Source: Entoloma clypeatum
Lineage: Eukaryota > Basidiomycota > Agaricomycetes > Agaricales > Entolomataceae
Assembly (NCBI GenBank): GCA_963565915.1
Contig: OY751491.1
Span: forward strand, 1,426,001-1,490,000
Length of the DNA stretch: 64,000 nucleotides
Reading direction: 5' to 3'
A program made the position numbers and the translations under genes. The notes beneath the pieces are model-generated. The model ran no database searches and was not told the origin of the DNA. It saw only the letters and a program-made list of their open reading frames with translations. Each line of letters begins with the position of its first letter. Position 1 is the first letter of the stretch. This document shows, piece after piece, positions 54,883-64,000 of the stretch.

Positions 54883-56172
54883 TCAATGCTGTTTAGTTGG
54901 CCTTTCGTCGATGTCCAGAATGATGGTGTCCAAGATACGAAGATTTGACCCAGAGGGTCGGGCGCCGATTTCTCGGGCGAGTTTTTTCACCCTCTCGTTC
55001 TTTTTCCACACTGACAGCTTTCCAGAAGGAAGCCCGGTGTACTGAGAAGGAGGAGGGTTCATGCGTTGCAGTAGTGACTGCATCCTTTCTGACTCAGGTT
55101 GTACAGTAAAGGAAGTCTTTCCGCGACCGGTGATGGTGGTGAAAGATGGTGCATGACGAGGAGGAAGGGGACAGGGAGCAGGATGACGAGGGGGTAGCTC
55201 AAAGGCCGGTGCGATGAACTCGACCATCTCCTTGGCGTGGTCGGAGTCATTGTCAGCGTTGTTGGCGCGTTTCTTCTGGTTGCGCCAGTGTCCTTTTCCC
55301 TTCTTCTTTTCAGAAGCGGTACTCTGGTCGGTCGAGTTAGGCTGCTCGTCAGTGTTGTTACGTGAGGTACTCGGCGCTGATTGCCTTTCCCATTTGGGGT
55401 CTTGCCCCTTTCGCTTAGTCCCGCAGATTTTCCGGGCCTGCTCGTTGGACACCCGAGTAGACCCTATCGCATACTTGCGCCTGTACTCTGAAACGATGCT
55501 GTCGGTGACGGCCTGTCATGTGAAGTCATTGGCATCGTAGACCTGAAAGAGGGTGGTGGAGAGAGACGACCAAGCATCAGGAATGGCACTTGCCAAGATC
55601 ATAGCCTGCATCAGATCAGGCACAACGAATTTTGAGTCGCTAAGGCGAGCGAAGAGTGACCCAAGGCGCTCGATTTCCGGCACAGGGTCCCGACCAGACA
55701 GTTTGAAAGAGGCTGCAGCTTTGAAATCGCCAAATATGGTGGCGGGGGAGACTTTTGAATAAGCGTCCTTCAATGATGTCCAGGCGTCTTTTGAGGTCTT
55801 GGCGTCCTTGATGTGCCTCCTGATTGCCTCAGAGACTTTGAGGCGGATGGAGCCTAGAGCCATGTCGTCGTCCCTAATCCAAATCTTCCTTTCCTTGTGG
55901 AAGGCGGGTTGGTCGACGGTAGTGGTGACCACTGGAGGTTGAGTCGCAGACGTTGAGGTGGCGGAGGCAGGGGTGGAGACCGCGACCGTAAAGTCCGCGA
56001 TGTCAGGGCACTCAATGTCGCCGGATACGATGCGCCAGACTCCTTGATGGAGAAGGTACAACTTCATTTTCTCGGCCCAACTCTGGTAGTCAATGCCGTC
56101 GAAGACGGTGATGGAGTCGAGGGCGGAGCGAGAGGTAGACATTTTTAATGAGTCTAAAAGGAGTTCTCCCAA
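54883..56172 (-). pseudogene. gag: C2 gag
   Basis: Starts MSTSRSALDSITVF at 56142 (an upstream ATG at 56172 is less likely). Copia gag core: YQSWAEKMKLYLLHQGVWRI, ALGSIRLKVSEAIRRHI, KDAWTSLKDAYSKV, AASFKLSGRDPVPEIERLGS. TGA at 55516-55518 follows NDFT, where the family usually has Trp. The second half contains the basic GKGHWRNQKKR stretch and ends DIDERPTKQH with TGA at 54883-54885. No CCHC knuckle is seen. Confidence 0.85.
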
Positions 56173-56480
56173 TCAGTGATGTTCTTGATTTCAGAGAAAA
56201 CAAATAAATGATTCCTCATAACATATTCCCTTCAGGAATAGTGGTTGTGGGAAAAACCCTTTTTGTCAGAAGTGTATGAGGTACAATCAATGTTTCCACA
56301 TGATGTGTACTAAGTCAATCCCCTTAGGGACGCTTCATGACAGGTACTTGTCGTAATGACGTTTCCCAGGTTCATATGTGAAGAAGTATGACTCAGAACC
56401 TAGATCTTTCGATCGGTTCTTTGCCAACCAGGGTAGAGTGGGCAGGTACTCGCTGTTGCCAGCGTTCCCAAGTTTCTCTG

Positions 56481-56499
56481 CTATCCGGGGCCCATAACC
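56481..56499 (-). promoter_or_regulatory. C2 primer binding site matching initiator tRNA-Met anticodon arm
   Basis: On the minus strand GGTTATGGGCCCCGGATAG follows the LTR end directly. Its first 13 bases are complementary to the anticodon stem-loop of initiator tRNA-Met (GGGGCCCATAACC, containing CAT). Drosophila copia primes from such an internal, half-tRNA site, so the same mode is inferred here. Confidence 0.7.
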
Positions 56500-56697
56500 T
56501 GTTGAAGTTCCACCTGGGCGCTAGCCGCAGATGTACTGAGCGACACAGCTACAGTGGAAGTACTCTACTCTACCGTTCTAGTCACTTACTTGGTTGAGAA
56601 GGGTGGGGCTGGTGAGAGCGGTTGAGGCTGGTAAGAGCGATGGAGCTGGTTAAGAGTCAAGAGACAACTTGTTGATATTGACAGTTTCCTGGTCTTA
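56500..56697 (-). repeat. C2 5' LTR, inner part, cut by the Tc1 element
   Basis: Matches 51008-51205 with two changes (GGGCG versus GGGTG, AGCGA versus AGCAA). It ends at TA (56696-56697), where the Tc1 terminus CAGTG begins. Confidence 0.93.
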
Positions 56698-56937
56698 CAG
56701 TGCCTCACAAAACTGATTCAATGTTTGCTACTTTGTGAATACCTTCAAAATAACTTTGCAAATAATGCCAATCAAAAGAAGCTATTGGTACCTGGTTAAA
56801 AGCCCTGCTTCAGGACTCTCGGAATCTGCAACAATTATGTAATTCCCATAAAAAATGATCAATATATGATCAAATTACTCCAGGGACTCATTGAATCAGT
56901 TTTGTGAGTATGTACAATAAATACAGTATTTTATACT

Positions 56938-59900
56938 TTAGTACTTGGTATTACCCCCCTTAGCTTTGATTACTGCCTCTACCCTTCTTGGCATACTTTC
57001 TATCAGGTTTTGACACACTTCTGGCTCTATATTATTCCACACCTCTGCTGCTCTGTCCCAAATCTCCCAGACTCTCTTGGGTGGTGTTGGATATTCATTC
57101 AACTTCCTTTTAATATGAACCCAGAGGTGTTCAATAGGATTGAGGTCTGGGGACTGTGCAGGCCAATCCAGCAGAGCAATATTCTTGCTGTCCATCCATT
57201 TTTTGGCCTTCTTGGAGGTGTGCTTGGGGTCATTGTCCTGCTGAAAAATGATCTCCTCTTCAGAAATTCCACTCTCCTCCATGCTGGGCAGCAAATTGTC
57301 CTCCAAAATGGACACATACTGATCAGCATCCATCCTCCCCTCAACCTCTGCAAGTCTCCCCACACCTTCCCAACCCATACAACCCCAAACCATAATATTT
57401 CCTCCCTGTTATGCTTAACAAACCGTTCCAAGGTTCGGGCAGAGCAAAGTGAAAGAGTAAGCGTATATGTCCGTAGTCGTTAGTCCGTAACATGTTCCCC
57501 TCCTCAAGGTCTGTGTCCTCACAGACTACCTACTCCCATCCATCGTTGCCATTTGGATTGGCCCAGGCAGGGTCAACTCGGTTACCCCAATCCTTTATCA
57601 GTTCATCGTTTACCGCCGTGGCAAACTCTAAACCTCGAACGGCGAGGCGAAGGCGTCGATTCTCGACAGCAAGGGTGTTGGTATAGTTTTTGAGGATGAG
57701 CTTCTCCTCAGCGGTGGGGGCGGTTGGTAAATCGGAGAGGGTATGAAGGCGGATATGCATCTGCCGGTGGAGGATGTCGGCGATGGAGGTTTCAAGCGCA
57801 TGGATCTGGTCGCGCATGGAGAGCGCTTCGCCGATGAGGGTGGTGATGGTGGGGTTGATATCGGAAACATCGGTGGAGGCGGCGGTGATGTTGGACATGG
57901 CAGAAATGATGTTTGAAAGGTATAAGAAGAACGGCGTGTTGGGCGAGAAGAGTTGGAGCGGGGAACTCGATGTGACAGAAGTCGATGTGGAAAATGGTTC
58001 TCAAAGTTTTTTCTTTTATCGTGGACACGATGGATTTTGCCGATGAAAATCTCGGATCAAGTTTTGAGCGTTCTGAACATTAGTCCGAGGTTCCCACGTG
58101 TTCTCTTCTGGGCCATACCCTTCCCATTGGACAAGGTACTGGATCTTTCCACAGAATTTCTGAGAGTCCAGGATCGTGGAGACATGGTATTCTTCTCGTC
58201 CTTCGACGATGATCGGATCAGGGGCTGGCTTCTTTTTCTGAATGGCATACTTCGGGGTTTCGTATGGCGATAACAGGGTCTCGTTGAACACAGGGTGGAT
58301 CATCTTCCAGGTTTTGGGAAGATCAAGACGGTATGCGCTAGCTCCTTTCTTCTCTAGGACTTTGAACGGTCCATGTCGGAGGGCGTCAAGTTTCTTTGAG
58401 GGATGATCAGTCCTGATGTTAGTCCCTTCCAGCCACACCTTGTCTCCGATGCGGTAATTCCGAGACGGGCTTCGTCGTGTGTCAACTGTCTTCTTCATCT
58501 GATCCTGGGCCTGTTTCAGTGCTGCGTTGGCTTCTTCTCGTGCCTGTTTGAGTTTTTTCAAGAAGTCGTTTGCCGCTGGATTGGTGTCTTCCAACACAAG
58601 TTCTCCCTTCCAAGGATGCAGACCGTAGTTGAGATAGAATGGTGTGTACTTTGTCGCTTGATGTTCTTTGTCATTGTACTGGAATTCTGCGATTGCGATC
58701 CATTCTGCCCAATTATCTTGTAGATGGTTGACAAAGTTTTGTAAGAACACCTCGGTTTCCTGATGCGATCGTTCGGCTTGTCCATCAGTTTGTGGATGGT
58801 ACGCAGTGGACAGGTTTCTCTTGATTCCCAACATGCGGCAAAGTATCTCCATGAACTTCGCGGCAAACTGTGGTCCTCTGTCGCTAATGATCTTCTTAGG
58901 GATCCCATGAAGCTTCCATATCTGGTCCCGATAGATCTTGGCTAATCCTTCAGCCGATAGTTCCACGGTTGTCGGGATGAGATGAAGCATCTTTGAATGT
59001 CTGTCCGTGATGACCAGAATTGCGTTCTTCCCATCAGATTCTGGTATCGGTCCCACGACGTCAATCCCTATGTCTTCCCATGGTTGACTTGGCGCGGCGT
59101 TAGGGTGTAGAGGGGCGTGTCTCCTTTGGCGGCTGATCTTGTTACGTTGACAGGTGTCACAACCTTTCACATACTTTTTTACGTCATGTAGGATGGTGGG
59201 CCACCAGTAGGTGCAAGTGAGGAGTTCATGTGTTCGATACTGTCCTGGATGTCCTGCCACTGGTGCGTCGTGCGCTTCAAACATCAGTTCTTGGCGCAAT
59301 TGTGGGTCTGGTGGAACATAGACTCGTTCTCCTGCGTAGGTGATGCCATTTTCCTGCTGGTACCAGTGAGGATTCTTCTTCAGACCCTGGGCTACTTCTG
59401 TCTCCATGCGATTCGAGGCCTTGATGCGTGCGATCCATGGGTTTTCGATGGTTGTGATGTTTCCGATTTTGATGGAATCAGATGTTTCACCCCCTTCAAA
59501 GAATTGTTCCTCCGTGAACATCTCCATTTGTATCACATCTTCTGATTCCAATCGTTTCAAAAATAGCCCCTCCTTGAGCATTTGGTTGCTGTCCTGCGGC
59601 TCGAGTTCCGTCTCATACCAGGGTAAACGTGACAAGATGTCTGCTTTCGCGTTTGTCTTCCCAGGTACATGTCGCAGTTCGAAGTCATAGTCTTGTAACT
59701 TCATCTTCCAGCACCTCTGTCGTTGGTTTAGGTCCTGAGGACGCCAGAAATACTCCAGGTTTTTGTGATCGGTTGAGATCTCGAAACGTTCCTTGGCTTC
59801 AAGTAGATAATGTCGCCAGTCCTTCAGTGCTTCCATGACTGCCAAGAGTTCCTTGTCATATATCTCATAATTCTGTTCGGCCGCGGACATGGTTTGCGAC

Positions 59901-62900
59901 AAGAACGTGATAGGGTGCCACTTGTTGTCTTGTTTCTGTGAAAGTACCGCTCCAATCGCATAACCCGATGCATCGGTTTCGACCCTGAACTGTCCGTCCG
60001 GTTTGGGCAATGCCAAGACTGGTGCCGTCGTGATTGCCCGTATGAGACCTTCAAATGCTTCTTGCGCCGCTGGTCCCCACGTGAATGCTGTATTTCCCGT
60101 AAGTGTTGTGAGTGGCTTTGCGATGTTTGAGTATCCTTCAATAAAGCGTCGATAAAAATTGGCAAATCCCAGGAACTTCTGGACTTCCTTTTTTGATGTG
60201 GGTACTCGCCAGTTCCGGATTGTGTCCATCTTTTCAGTTTCCATCTCAACACGTCCTTCTCCAACGACATATCCCAATATGGGGCATTTTGTTACTTCCC
60301 AAAGACACTTCTTCTCCTTTAGGAACAATCTGCAAGATCTCTTCGGTGTTCCGGGCGAGTTCTTCCTTGGTTTTACCAATAACCACTATGTCATCCATGT
60401 AAATCACACAGATGCGCCGACGGATCTGATCCCTGAATAGGCTGGCCATCATCCGAGAGAACGTTCCCGGGGAGTTGCAGAGACCGAAAAACATGACCAA
60501 TGGTTCAAACAATCCTCGGCTGGTCAGGAAGGCGGCTTTCCATTCGTCACCCTTCTTGATCCGCACGTTATTGTATCCCCACATGATGTCCATTTTGTTG
60601 AAGTAGACTGCGTCCTTCAATACATCCAAGAGGTCGTTGATGCATGGGAGTGGGAATTTGTCCTTAACCGTGAATTTATTGACCGTGCGATAATCCTGTA
60701 CCAATCGTTTGGAACCGTCTTTCTTGTTAATGAAGAAGCAGGGTGATGCATAAGGGGATTTGGACGGTCGGATCTTTCCGGTTGCCAGGCCTTCATCAAT
60801 GAATTCGTCCAGTTCTTCTTGCTCCTTTTGGGTCATAGGATACGTGTTTCCTCCTAGCTCCTTTGGTGCGTCCGGTGTAAGTTCGATGCCGTGGTCCCAT
60901 TCTCTTTCCTTTGGGATCTTGTCAAAGTTTTCTTTTTCAAAGAGATGGGCAAAACGTTCAACGTATGAGGGTCGCTTGGTTGTGGGAGGTGGTGTGGGAG
61001 TAACTGCTTCCAATATGGGGTCTCCGGGCTTCCATTTCTGATCCGATTTCTTGGGCGCGTCCTTGTCTCGTACTTCTACCATGCGAACCCGATGTTTGCG
61101 ACCATTAAGGTTAACCCTGAAATCCGAGCGTTTGGTTTGACATGTTGATGGGCACCGGTTGAATGTTACAGCGCCGGTCGTCCAATTGATTGTGGGGTTG
61201 TGGTGCACCAACCAGTCATGTCCCAAAAGCATGTCCGTTCTCCCAATGTCCAATACCATTGCTTCCATGGTTTCCTGGTGTGTTCCTAAGTCCAGCTTGA
61301 CTTCGGCAAGTTTTTCTGCTTTCTGTTGTCGGTTCGGCGATCCATCCGCATTTAGGATTGATATGGGCTTTATTCCCCATGTGGGAAGGTTCTGTTCGCG
61401 TACTATTCTGGGATGGATACATGTGCGTTCACATCCGCTATCAACCTCGGGTCGAATGGCCTTTGGTCCTCGTCGTGTTTTGATCTGAGCTTGCAGCTTG
61501 ATCTCTCGTCGTTTCGGAGGTTTATCTCCCTTGACAATCTTAGTTGACGCAACGGCTCGCTTTGCAGGGATAACATAAGTTATATTGTCTGTAGCTGCAC
61601 CAGGCAAGCGAGTTCGTTTAATGGATAAGGGTCGCGACTTAGCGTCGTTTAATCGGACCCTTCGGGAAAATCCTTCTCATCGGTCTCTATGGTGATGGTT
61701 TCATCATCATCGGTATCTCCATCAGACACCTTCCTAATCTTTCCAGAGTTCTTCTTCGGCTTGCGGCAGTTGCGCGCGATATGTCCTTCTTGGTCGCAGT
61801 TGAAACACTTATGACCATCTTTCTTCTTTGGGGCTTTGCAGTCTTTGGCAAGGTGACCAAAGCGCTGACAGTTGTAGCAACGGGCTACTCCTGCTTTGTC
61901 AATCTCCATGGCTTTGCCTTGACCACCATAAGTGGTGCCCGATCCGGTGCGTGTGTCGCCACCCCCTCGGATGACTAATGCATGTCCCTCCATCTGTCGT
62001 CCCTTGTTTCGGATCTCCTTTGCGTAATCAGTGTATGTCTTGCCATCGCTAGCCACTTGTTCAGAAATTCTGCGGTTGATGTTCTTTTCCAGGATGTATT
62101 TCCCAGTTTCTTCGCCAAGGTTTGACAGCTTCAAGAGCTCTTCGAATTCGTCCAAGAATTCGTCGATGGTGCGTTTCTCCTGTTTCAGGACTTCGAGTCT
62201 CGCCTTGGCCGCTGCCGACTTGTTGGCAATAGAGAATCGCGTAGCGATGTCGTCTGAGAACCCTAACCAGGTGATGTTCTCGCCATCGGTGGCAAGGTCG
62301 TCTAACTTGTTGCTGGCCCAGTGTTTACCGGACCCTTCCATCATGCAGGATAACACCGCAAGAATTTTCTGATCGTCGGACAGGCCCTTCTGGAACCTGA
62401 TGTATAATTTGGTGGCTTTCCACCACTCGTCGAAGGTGTGTCTGTCTTTGAACATCCCAGGATCTTTGATGATCTTGGATGTATCCATTGTTTGTACTGT
62501 CGGTGCTTCTGCCATGTCTAGAACCTGCGGAGTAGGAGAGGTGTCGGATTGTTGGGATGAAGATGGGGTTCGGGATACAGGTAGGGGTTGAAAATCAGTC
62601 CCTGTTCTAGGCGTCTGTTCGGTATCTGACTGCGCGGAGTCAAAAGTAAATTCGTCAGGGGACTCGTCGGCGGAATCGGTGGCAAAACGTTCGGGGTATT
62701 TCCTCTGTAGATCTCTAAGGAATCTCTGTTCCTGCGCGTCTGTTGGTCGCGAGAAGGGGTCAAGTCTCTCGTTTCGTGCCCAACGGTTCTACTCGGTCTG
62801 TTGCTCGTTGGTGGTGAAGTGGGCGTAGATCTGCTGCTTCGAGTAAGACGTGGTGATGCGGCTCTGGGACGTCTCGATGTGAGCGTCCTAATCAATCTTC

Positions 62901-63728
62901 TGATAACGGTTGTCTGGACACCGATAAACTCTCTGATCTCTGTGATCCGACCTGTCTGAGGTCCTTCTTGAACGCGAAAGCTTTCGAGTTCGTTCTGTCG
63001 GGCGTTGTAACACGTGATCTGGTGTTGCCGAGCAAGATGGATGCTCTCTGCTATCTCGCCGTGGGGGCGATGCTCGTCGTTGTCTAGTTCTTCGTCAAGC
63101 ACCTGCTGTAGGATGCGACGGATCTCCGATTCGATAAGAGTAAGCGTATACGTCTGTAGTCGTTAGTCCGTAACACTCCCCCAAACTTGACTGTGCCCTG
63201 AACCTCTCTTTCAATAAGCCCCTCACCCTTCTTTTTCCAGACCCATTCCTTGCCATCTGACCCAAACCTGTTGATTTTGGTCTCATCTGACCAAATGACC
63301 CTCTTCCAGTCCTCCACTGTCCATTCCCTGTGCTTCATAGCAAATGCCAACCGCCTCTTCCGATGTATGGCCTTTAAGAAAGGTCTTTTCTTCTTTGTTA
63401 CAGCCTTGAATTCATGTTTTCTGAGAACCCTTCTCACAGTTTCTGGGGAGACAGGATTGGAGATGACAGTGTTGATGTGTTTGGTAGCCTGCACAGCATT
63501 GGAGGCTCTCCCTGAGGTGATTTGTGAAAGCATGTTTCGTGTGTTGGTGGGAGAAAGCTTGGATGGACGACCACCAGAAGAGAGATTGTGATGAGGAAGA
63601 AGATTCTGAAGCACTCTGGAGACAGTTGGTTGGCTGACACCCAGGTTAGAGGCAATATGACGAGTGGAGTGACCATTGGAGGCCAGAGAAAGAATGTTTT
63701 CCTTGTGGGAAGAGGAGATAGGGCGCAT
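56938..63728 (-). CDS. Tc1 transposase (DD34E), uninterrupted except for the G1b insertion
   Basis: N-terminal part 63728-63176, C-terminal part 57406-56938. Removing G1b and one CTCCC gives 339 codons with no stop or shift. Order: helix-turn-helix (NGHSTRHIASNLGVSQPTVS), second HTH (VSPETVRRVLRKHEFK), first Asp in VIWSDETKI, the FGGGN-MVWG strand broken by the insertion, second Asp in FQQDNDPKHTSKK, Glu in LNPIEHLWVHIK. Thir­ty-four residues separate the second Asp and the Glu, the Tc1 spacing. Length and motifs equal a full-size Tc1 transposase that cuts and pastes at TA. It was probably functional until G1b inserted. Confidence 0.9.
57407..57492 (-). repeat. G1b 3' LTR (86 bp)
   Basis: On the minus strand TGTTACGGACTAACGACTAC...AAGCATAACA. 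The last 38 bp match the end of the G1a LTR, but the TATA box and most of U3/R are absent. A polypurine tract (CTTGAGGAGGGGAACA) adjoins it. Confidence 0.85.
57530..57898 (-). CDS. G1b ORF3
   Basis: 122 codons, MSNITAASTDVSDINPTI then ALSMRDQIHALETSIADI, HIRLHTLSDLPTAPT, AVENRRLRLAVRGLEF and EELIKDW-like end, colinear with ORF3 of G1a without indels. It lies 118 bp after the pol stop and 37 bp before the LTR. Family and function unknown; helical, no signal peptide. Confidence 0.78.
   Translation of the reverse strand: MSNITAASTDVSDINPTITTLIGEALSMRDQIHALETSIADILHRQMHIRLHTLSDLPTAPTAEEKLILKNYTNTLAVENRRLRLAVRGLEFATAVNDELIKDWGNRVDPAWANPNGNDGWE
58016..61607 (-). pseudogene. pol: G1b pol: protease to chromodomain, one frameshift
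   Basis: Protease EVDSGCERTCIHP near 61440; RT with GKIRPSKSPYASPCFF, DYRTVNKFTVKDKFPLP, DIMWGYNNV and the catalytic VIYMDD near 60395. A shift near 60320 moves to the frame of KEKKCLWEVTKCPILGY. RNase H ETDASGYAIGAVLS, integrase zinc part HPGQYRTHELL/CDTCQRNK, core GIDVVGP, SDRGPQF, AERSHQETE, GPF-type RHGPFKVLEKKG, and a C-terminal chromodomain ([27 protein letters not shown]) that would bind methylated histone tails to guide integration. The pol frame is open across the gag stop in the -1 register, so frameshift expression is possible. Confidence 0.9.
61649..62515 (-). CDS. gag: G1b gag, intact
   Basis: 288 residues starting MAEAPTVQTMDTSK. Reads TTA (Leu) where G1a and the 30-kb fragment have TAA. 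Gag core (FLDEFEELLKLSNLGEETG), then two CCHC knuckles CYNCQRFGHLAKDC and CFNCDQEGHIARNC, acidic tail ending FPEGSD. Confidence 0.9.
   Translation of the reverse strand: MAEAPTVQTMDTSKIIKDPGMFKDRHTFDEWWKATKLYIRFQKGLSDDQKILAVLSCMMEGSGKHWASNKLDDLATDGENITWLGFSDDIATRFSIANKSAAAKARLEVLKQEKRTIDEFLDEFEELLKLSNLGEETGKYILEKNINRRISEQVASDGKTYTDYAKEIRNKGRQMEGHALVIRGGGDTRTGSGTTYGGQGKAMEIDKAGVARCYNCQRFGHLAKDCKAPKKKDGHKCFNCDQEGHIARNCRKPKKNSGKIRKVSDGDTDDDETITIETDEKDFPEGSD
62518..63135 (-). pseudogene. gag: G1b first ORF, 5' end deleted
   Basis: Colinear with 13527-14142 of G1a (LDEELDNDEHRPHGEIAESI, then FIGVQTTVIRRLIRT). The start codon is gone because LTR sequence joins at 63136. It ends at TAG two bases before the gag ATG. 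Confidence 0.75.
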
Positions 63729-64000
63729 AATTAATTATGGAGGCTGTTGAGGTTGGATTCTTCTTATACAACTTTCCTTGACAACCCATCAGGGTTCTAT
63801 TCAAGTTCCATCAGTAAGTCATGACAACTGGTTACCATACAACCAGTGAAGCATTTGATTCTGATAATTGCCATAGGTACTCACAACACTGATTCAATGA
63901 GTTGCTGATTTAATTTAATCATATCTCCATGGATTCTGATCTAAATCATATGATTCCTTTATATTCTGAAAGCCCTGAAGTAGGGCTTTCAATTATATAC
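63729..64000 (-). repeat. Tc1 right end region (partial)
   Basis: 5' leader of the transposase and most of the right terminal inverted repeat; AGCCCTGAAGTAGGGCTTTC near 63972 mirrors the left copy near 56803. The outer CAGTG end and second TA are not in the window. Confidence 0.75.

Larger units (their letters stand above)
51008..56697 (-). mobile_element. C2: Ty1/copia retrotransposon, nearly full length (5' LTR continues beyond the nest)
   Basis: Minus strand. 3' LTR 51317-51008, full gag-PR-IN-RT-RH coding region, primer site next to a partial 5' LTR (56697-56500) that is cut by the Tc1 insertion; the rest of that LTR must lie past 64000. Over the 198 bp that can be compared the two LTRs differ at two positions, both C/T at CpG. 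Inactivated by TGA codons and one frame change. Confidence 0.92.
57407..63175 (-). mobile_element. G1b: Ty3/gypsy chromovirus with very short LTRs
   Basis: 5,769 bp flanked by CTCCC (57402-57406 and 63176-63180), a perfect 5-bp duplication. 3' LTR 57492-57407 is 86 bp; only its first ~40 bp remain at the 5' end (63175-63136), fused directly to gag, so the promoter, primer site and first ~115 bp of the first ORF are lost. Coding region complete otherwise: first ORF, gag, protease to chromodomain, ORF3. It is the reference for G1a. Confidence 0.92.
56698..64000 (-). mobile_element. Tc1-family DNA transposon split by G1b (right end outside window)
   Basis: Left terminus CAGTGCCTCACAAAACTGAT at 56698 next to TA. 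The end region is ~240 bp: an inner, inverted copy of the CTCACAAAACTGATTC motif lies at 56884-56906. The right end region (63883-64000) matches the reverse complement of the left (CACTGATTCAATGAGT, AGCCCTGAAGTAGGGCTTTC), but the window stops before the outer terminus. The transposase is the only gene. Confidence 0.88.

Noticed and set aside
57010..57483. 157-aa plus-strand ORF
   Set aside because: It is the antisense shadow of the Tc1 transposase and runs into the G1b LTR.
59228..60440. Several plus-strand ORFs of 90-105 aa
   Set aside because: Antisense shadows of the G1b pol gene.
61649..61700. Canonical -1 slippery heptamer at the G1b gag/pol border
   Set aside because: The -1 frame is open across the stop, but no X XXY YYZ heptamer in the gag frame was found; frameshifting remains only possible.
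1..64000. CRISPR arrays, riboswitches, rRNA
   Set aside because: The tandem repeats are contiguous minisatellites without spacers, the context is eukaryotic, and no rRNA segments were recognised.

Overview
This window reads as a transposon-dense stretch of a filamentous fungal genome, most likely a basidiomycete (Agaricomycetes). The reasons are GT-AG introns of about 43-66 bp, a KDZ-type (Kyakuja-Dileera-Zisupton) transposase, chromovirus Ty3/gypsy and Ty1/copia elements, hAT, Tc1 and pogo-like DNA transposons, a DUF5648-type secreted protein and a peroxisomal ABCD transporter. No bacterial-style genes, rRNA or CRISPR are visible. All assignments come from reading the sequence and remembered family motifs; no search was run.

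Layout. 1-7.2 kb: nested LTR debris and a dead copia element (C1) with two insertions in its gag, preceded by a possible small cysteine-rich gene, followed by a GC-rich tandem repeat. 7.2-12.8 kb: hAT-like non-autonomous elements (R1, with an exact 8-bp target duplication; R3, truncated) that carry a ~20-bp CCCAACGGCC minisatellite. 12.97-17.85 kb: gypsy chromovirus G1a, with identical-length 389-bp LTRs, a self-priming signature, an internal pol deletion and an extra downstream ORF (ORF3), inserted in a free-standing minisatellite.

19.03-33.76 kb: the centrepiece, a 14.7-kb KDZ transposon. It has 1,703-bp terminal inverted repeats, a perfect 8-bp target duplication (GAAATTTT) and subterminal palindromes. 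Each arm carries an intron-containing Hsp70 fragment. Inside are a ten-exon KDZ transposase whose only lesions are four TGA codons, a four-exon gene for a tail-anchored protein of unknown function, an HMG-box-like gene broken by a gypsy gag fragment, and a nested hAT element encoding an uninterrupted 296-aa protein without a catalytic core.

34.4-39.7 kb: the host-like part, with a decayed peroxisomal ABC half-transporter, a DUF5648-type secreted protein gene and a complete pogo-like element encoding only a DNA-binding protein. 41.9-45.6 kb: further R-family elements, one with a tRNA-derived sequence. 46.5-50.1 kb: a 3'-truncated gypsy of a second family (G2). 51.0 kb to the end: a three-level nest of copia C2, an intact-reading Tc1 transposon in its 5' LTR, and gypsy G1b in the Tc1 transposase. 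Most premature stops are TGA explicable by C-to-T change, which suggests methylation-linked or RIP-like decay.
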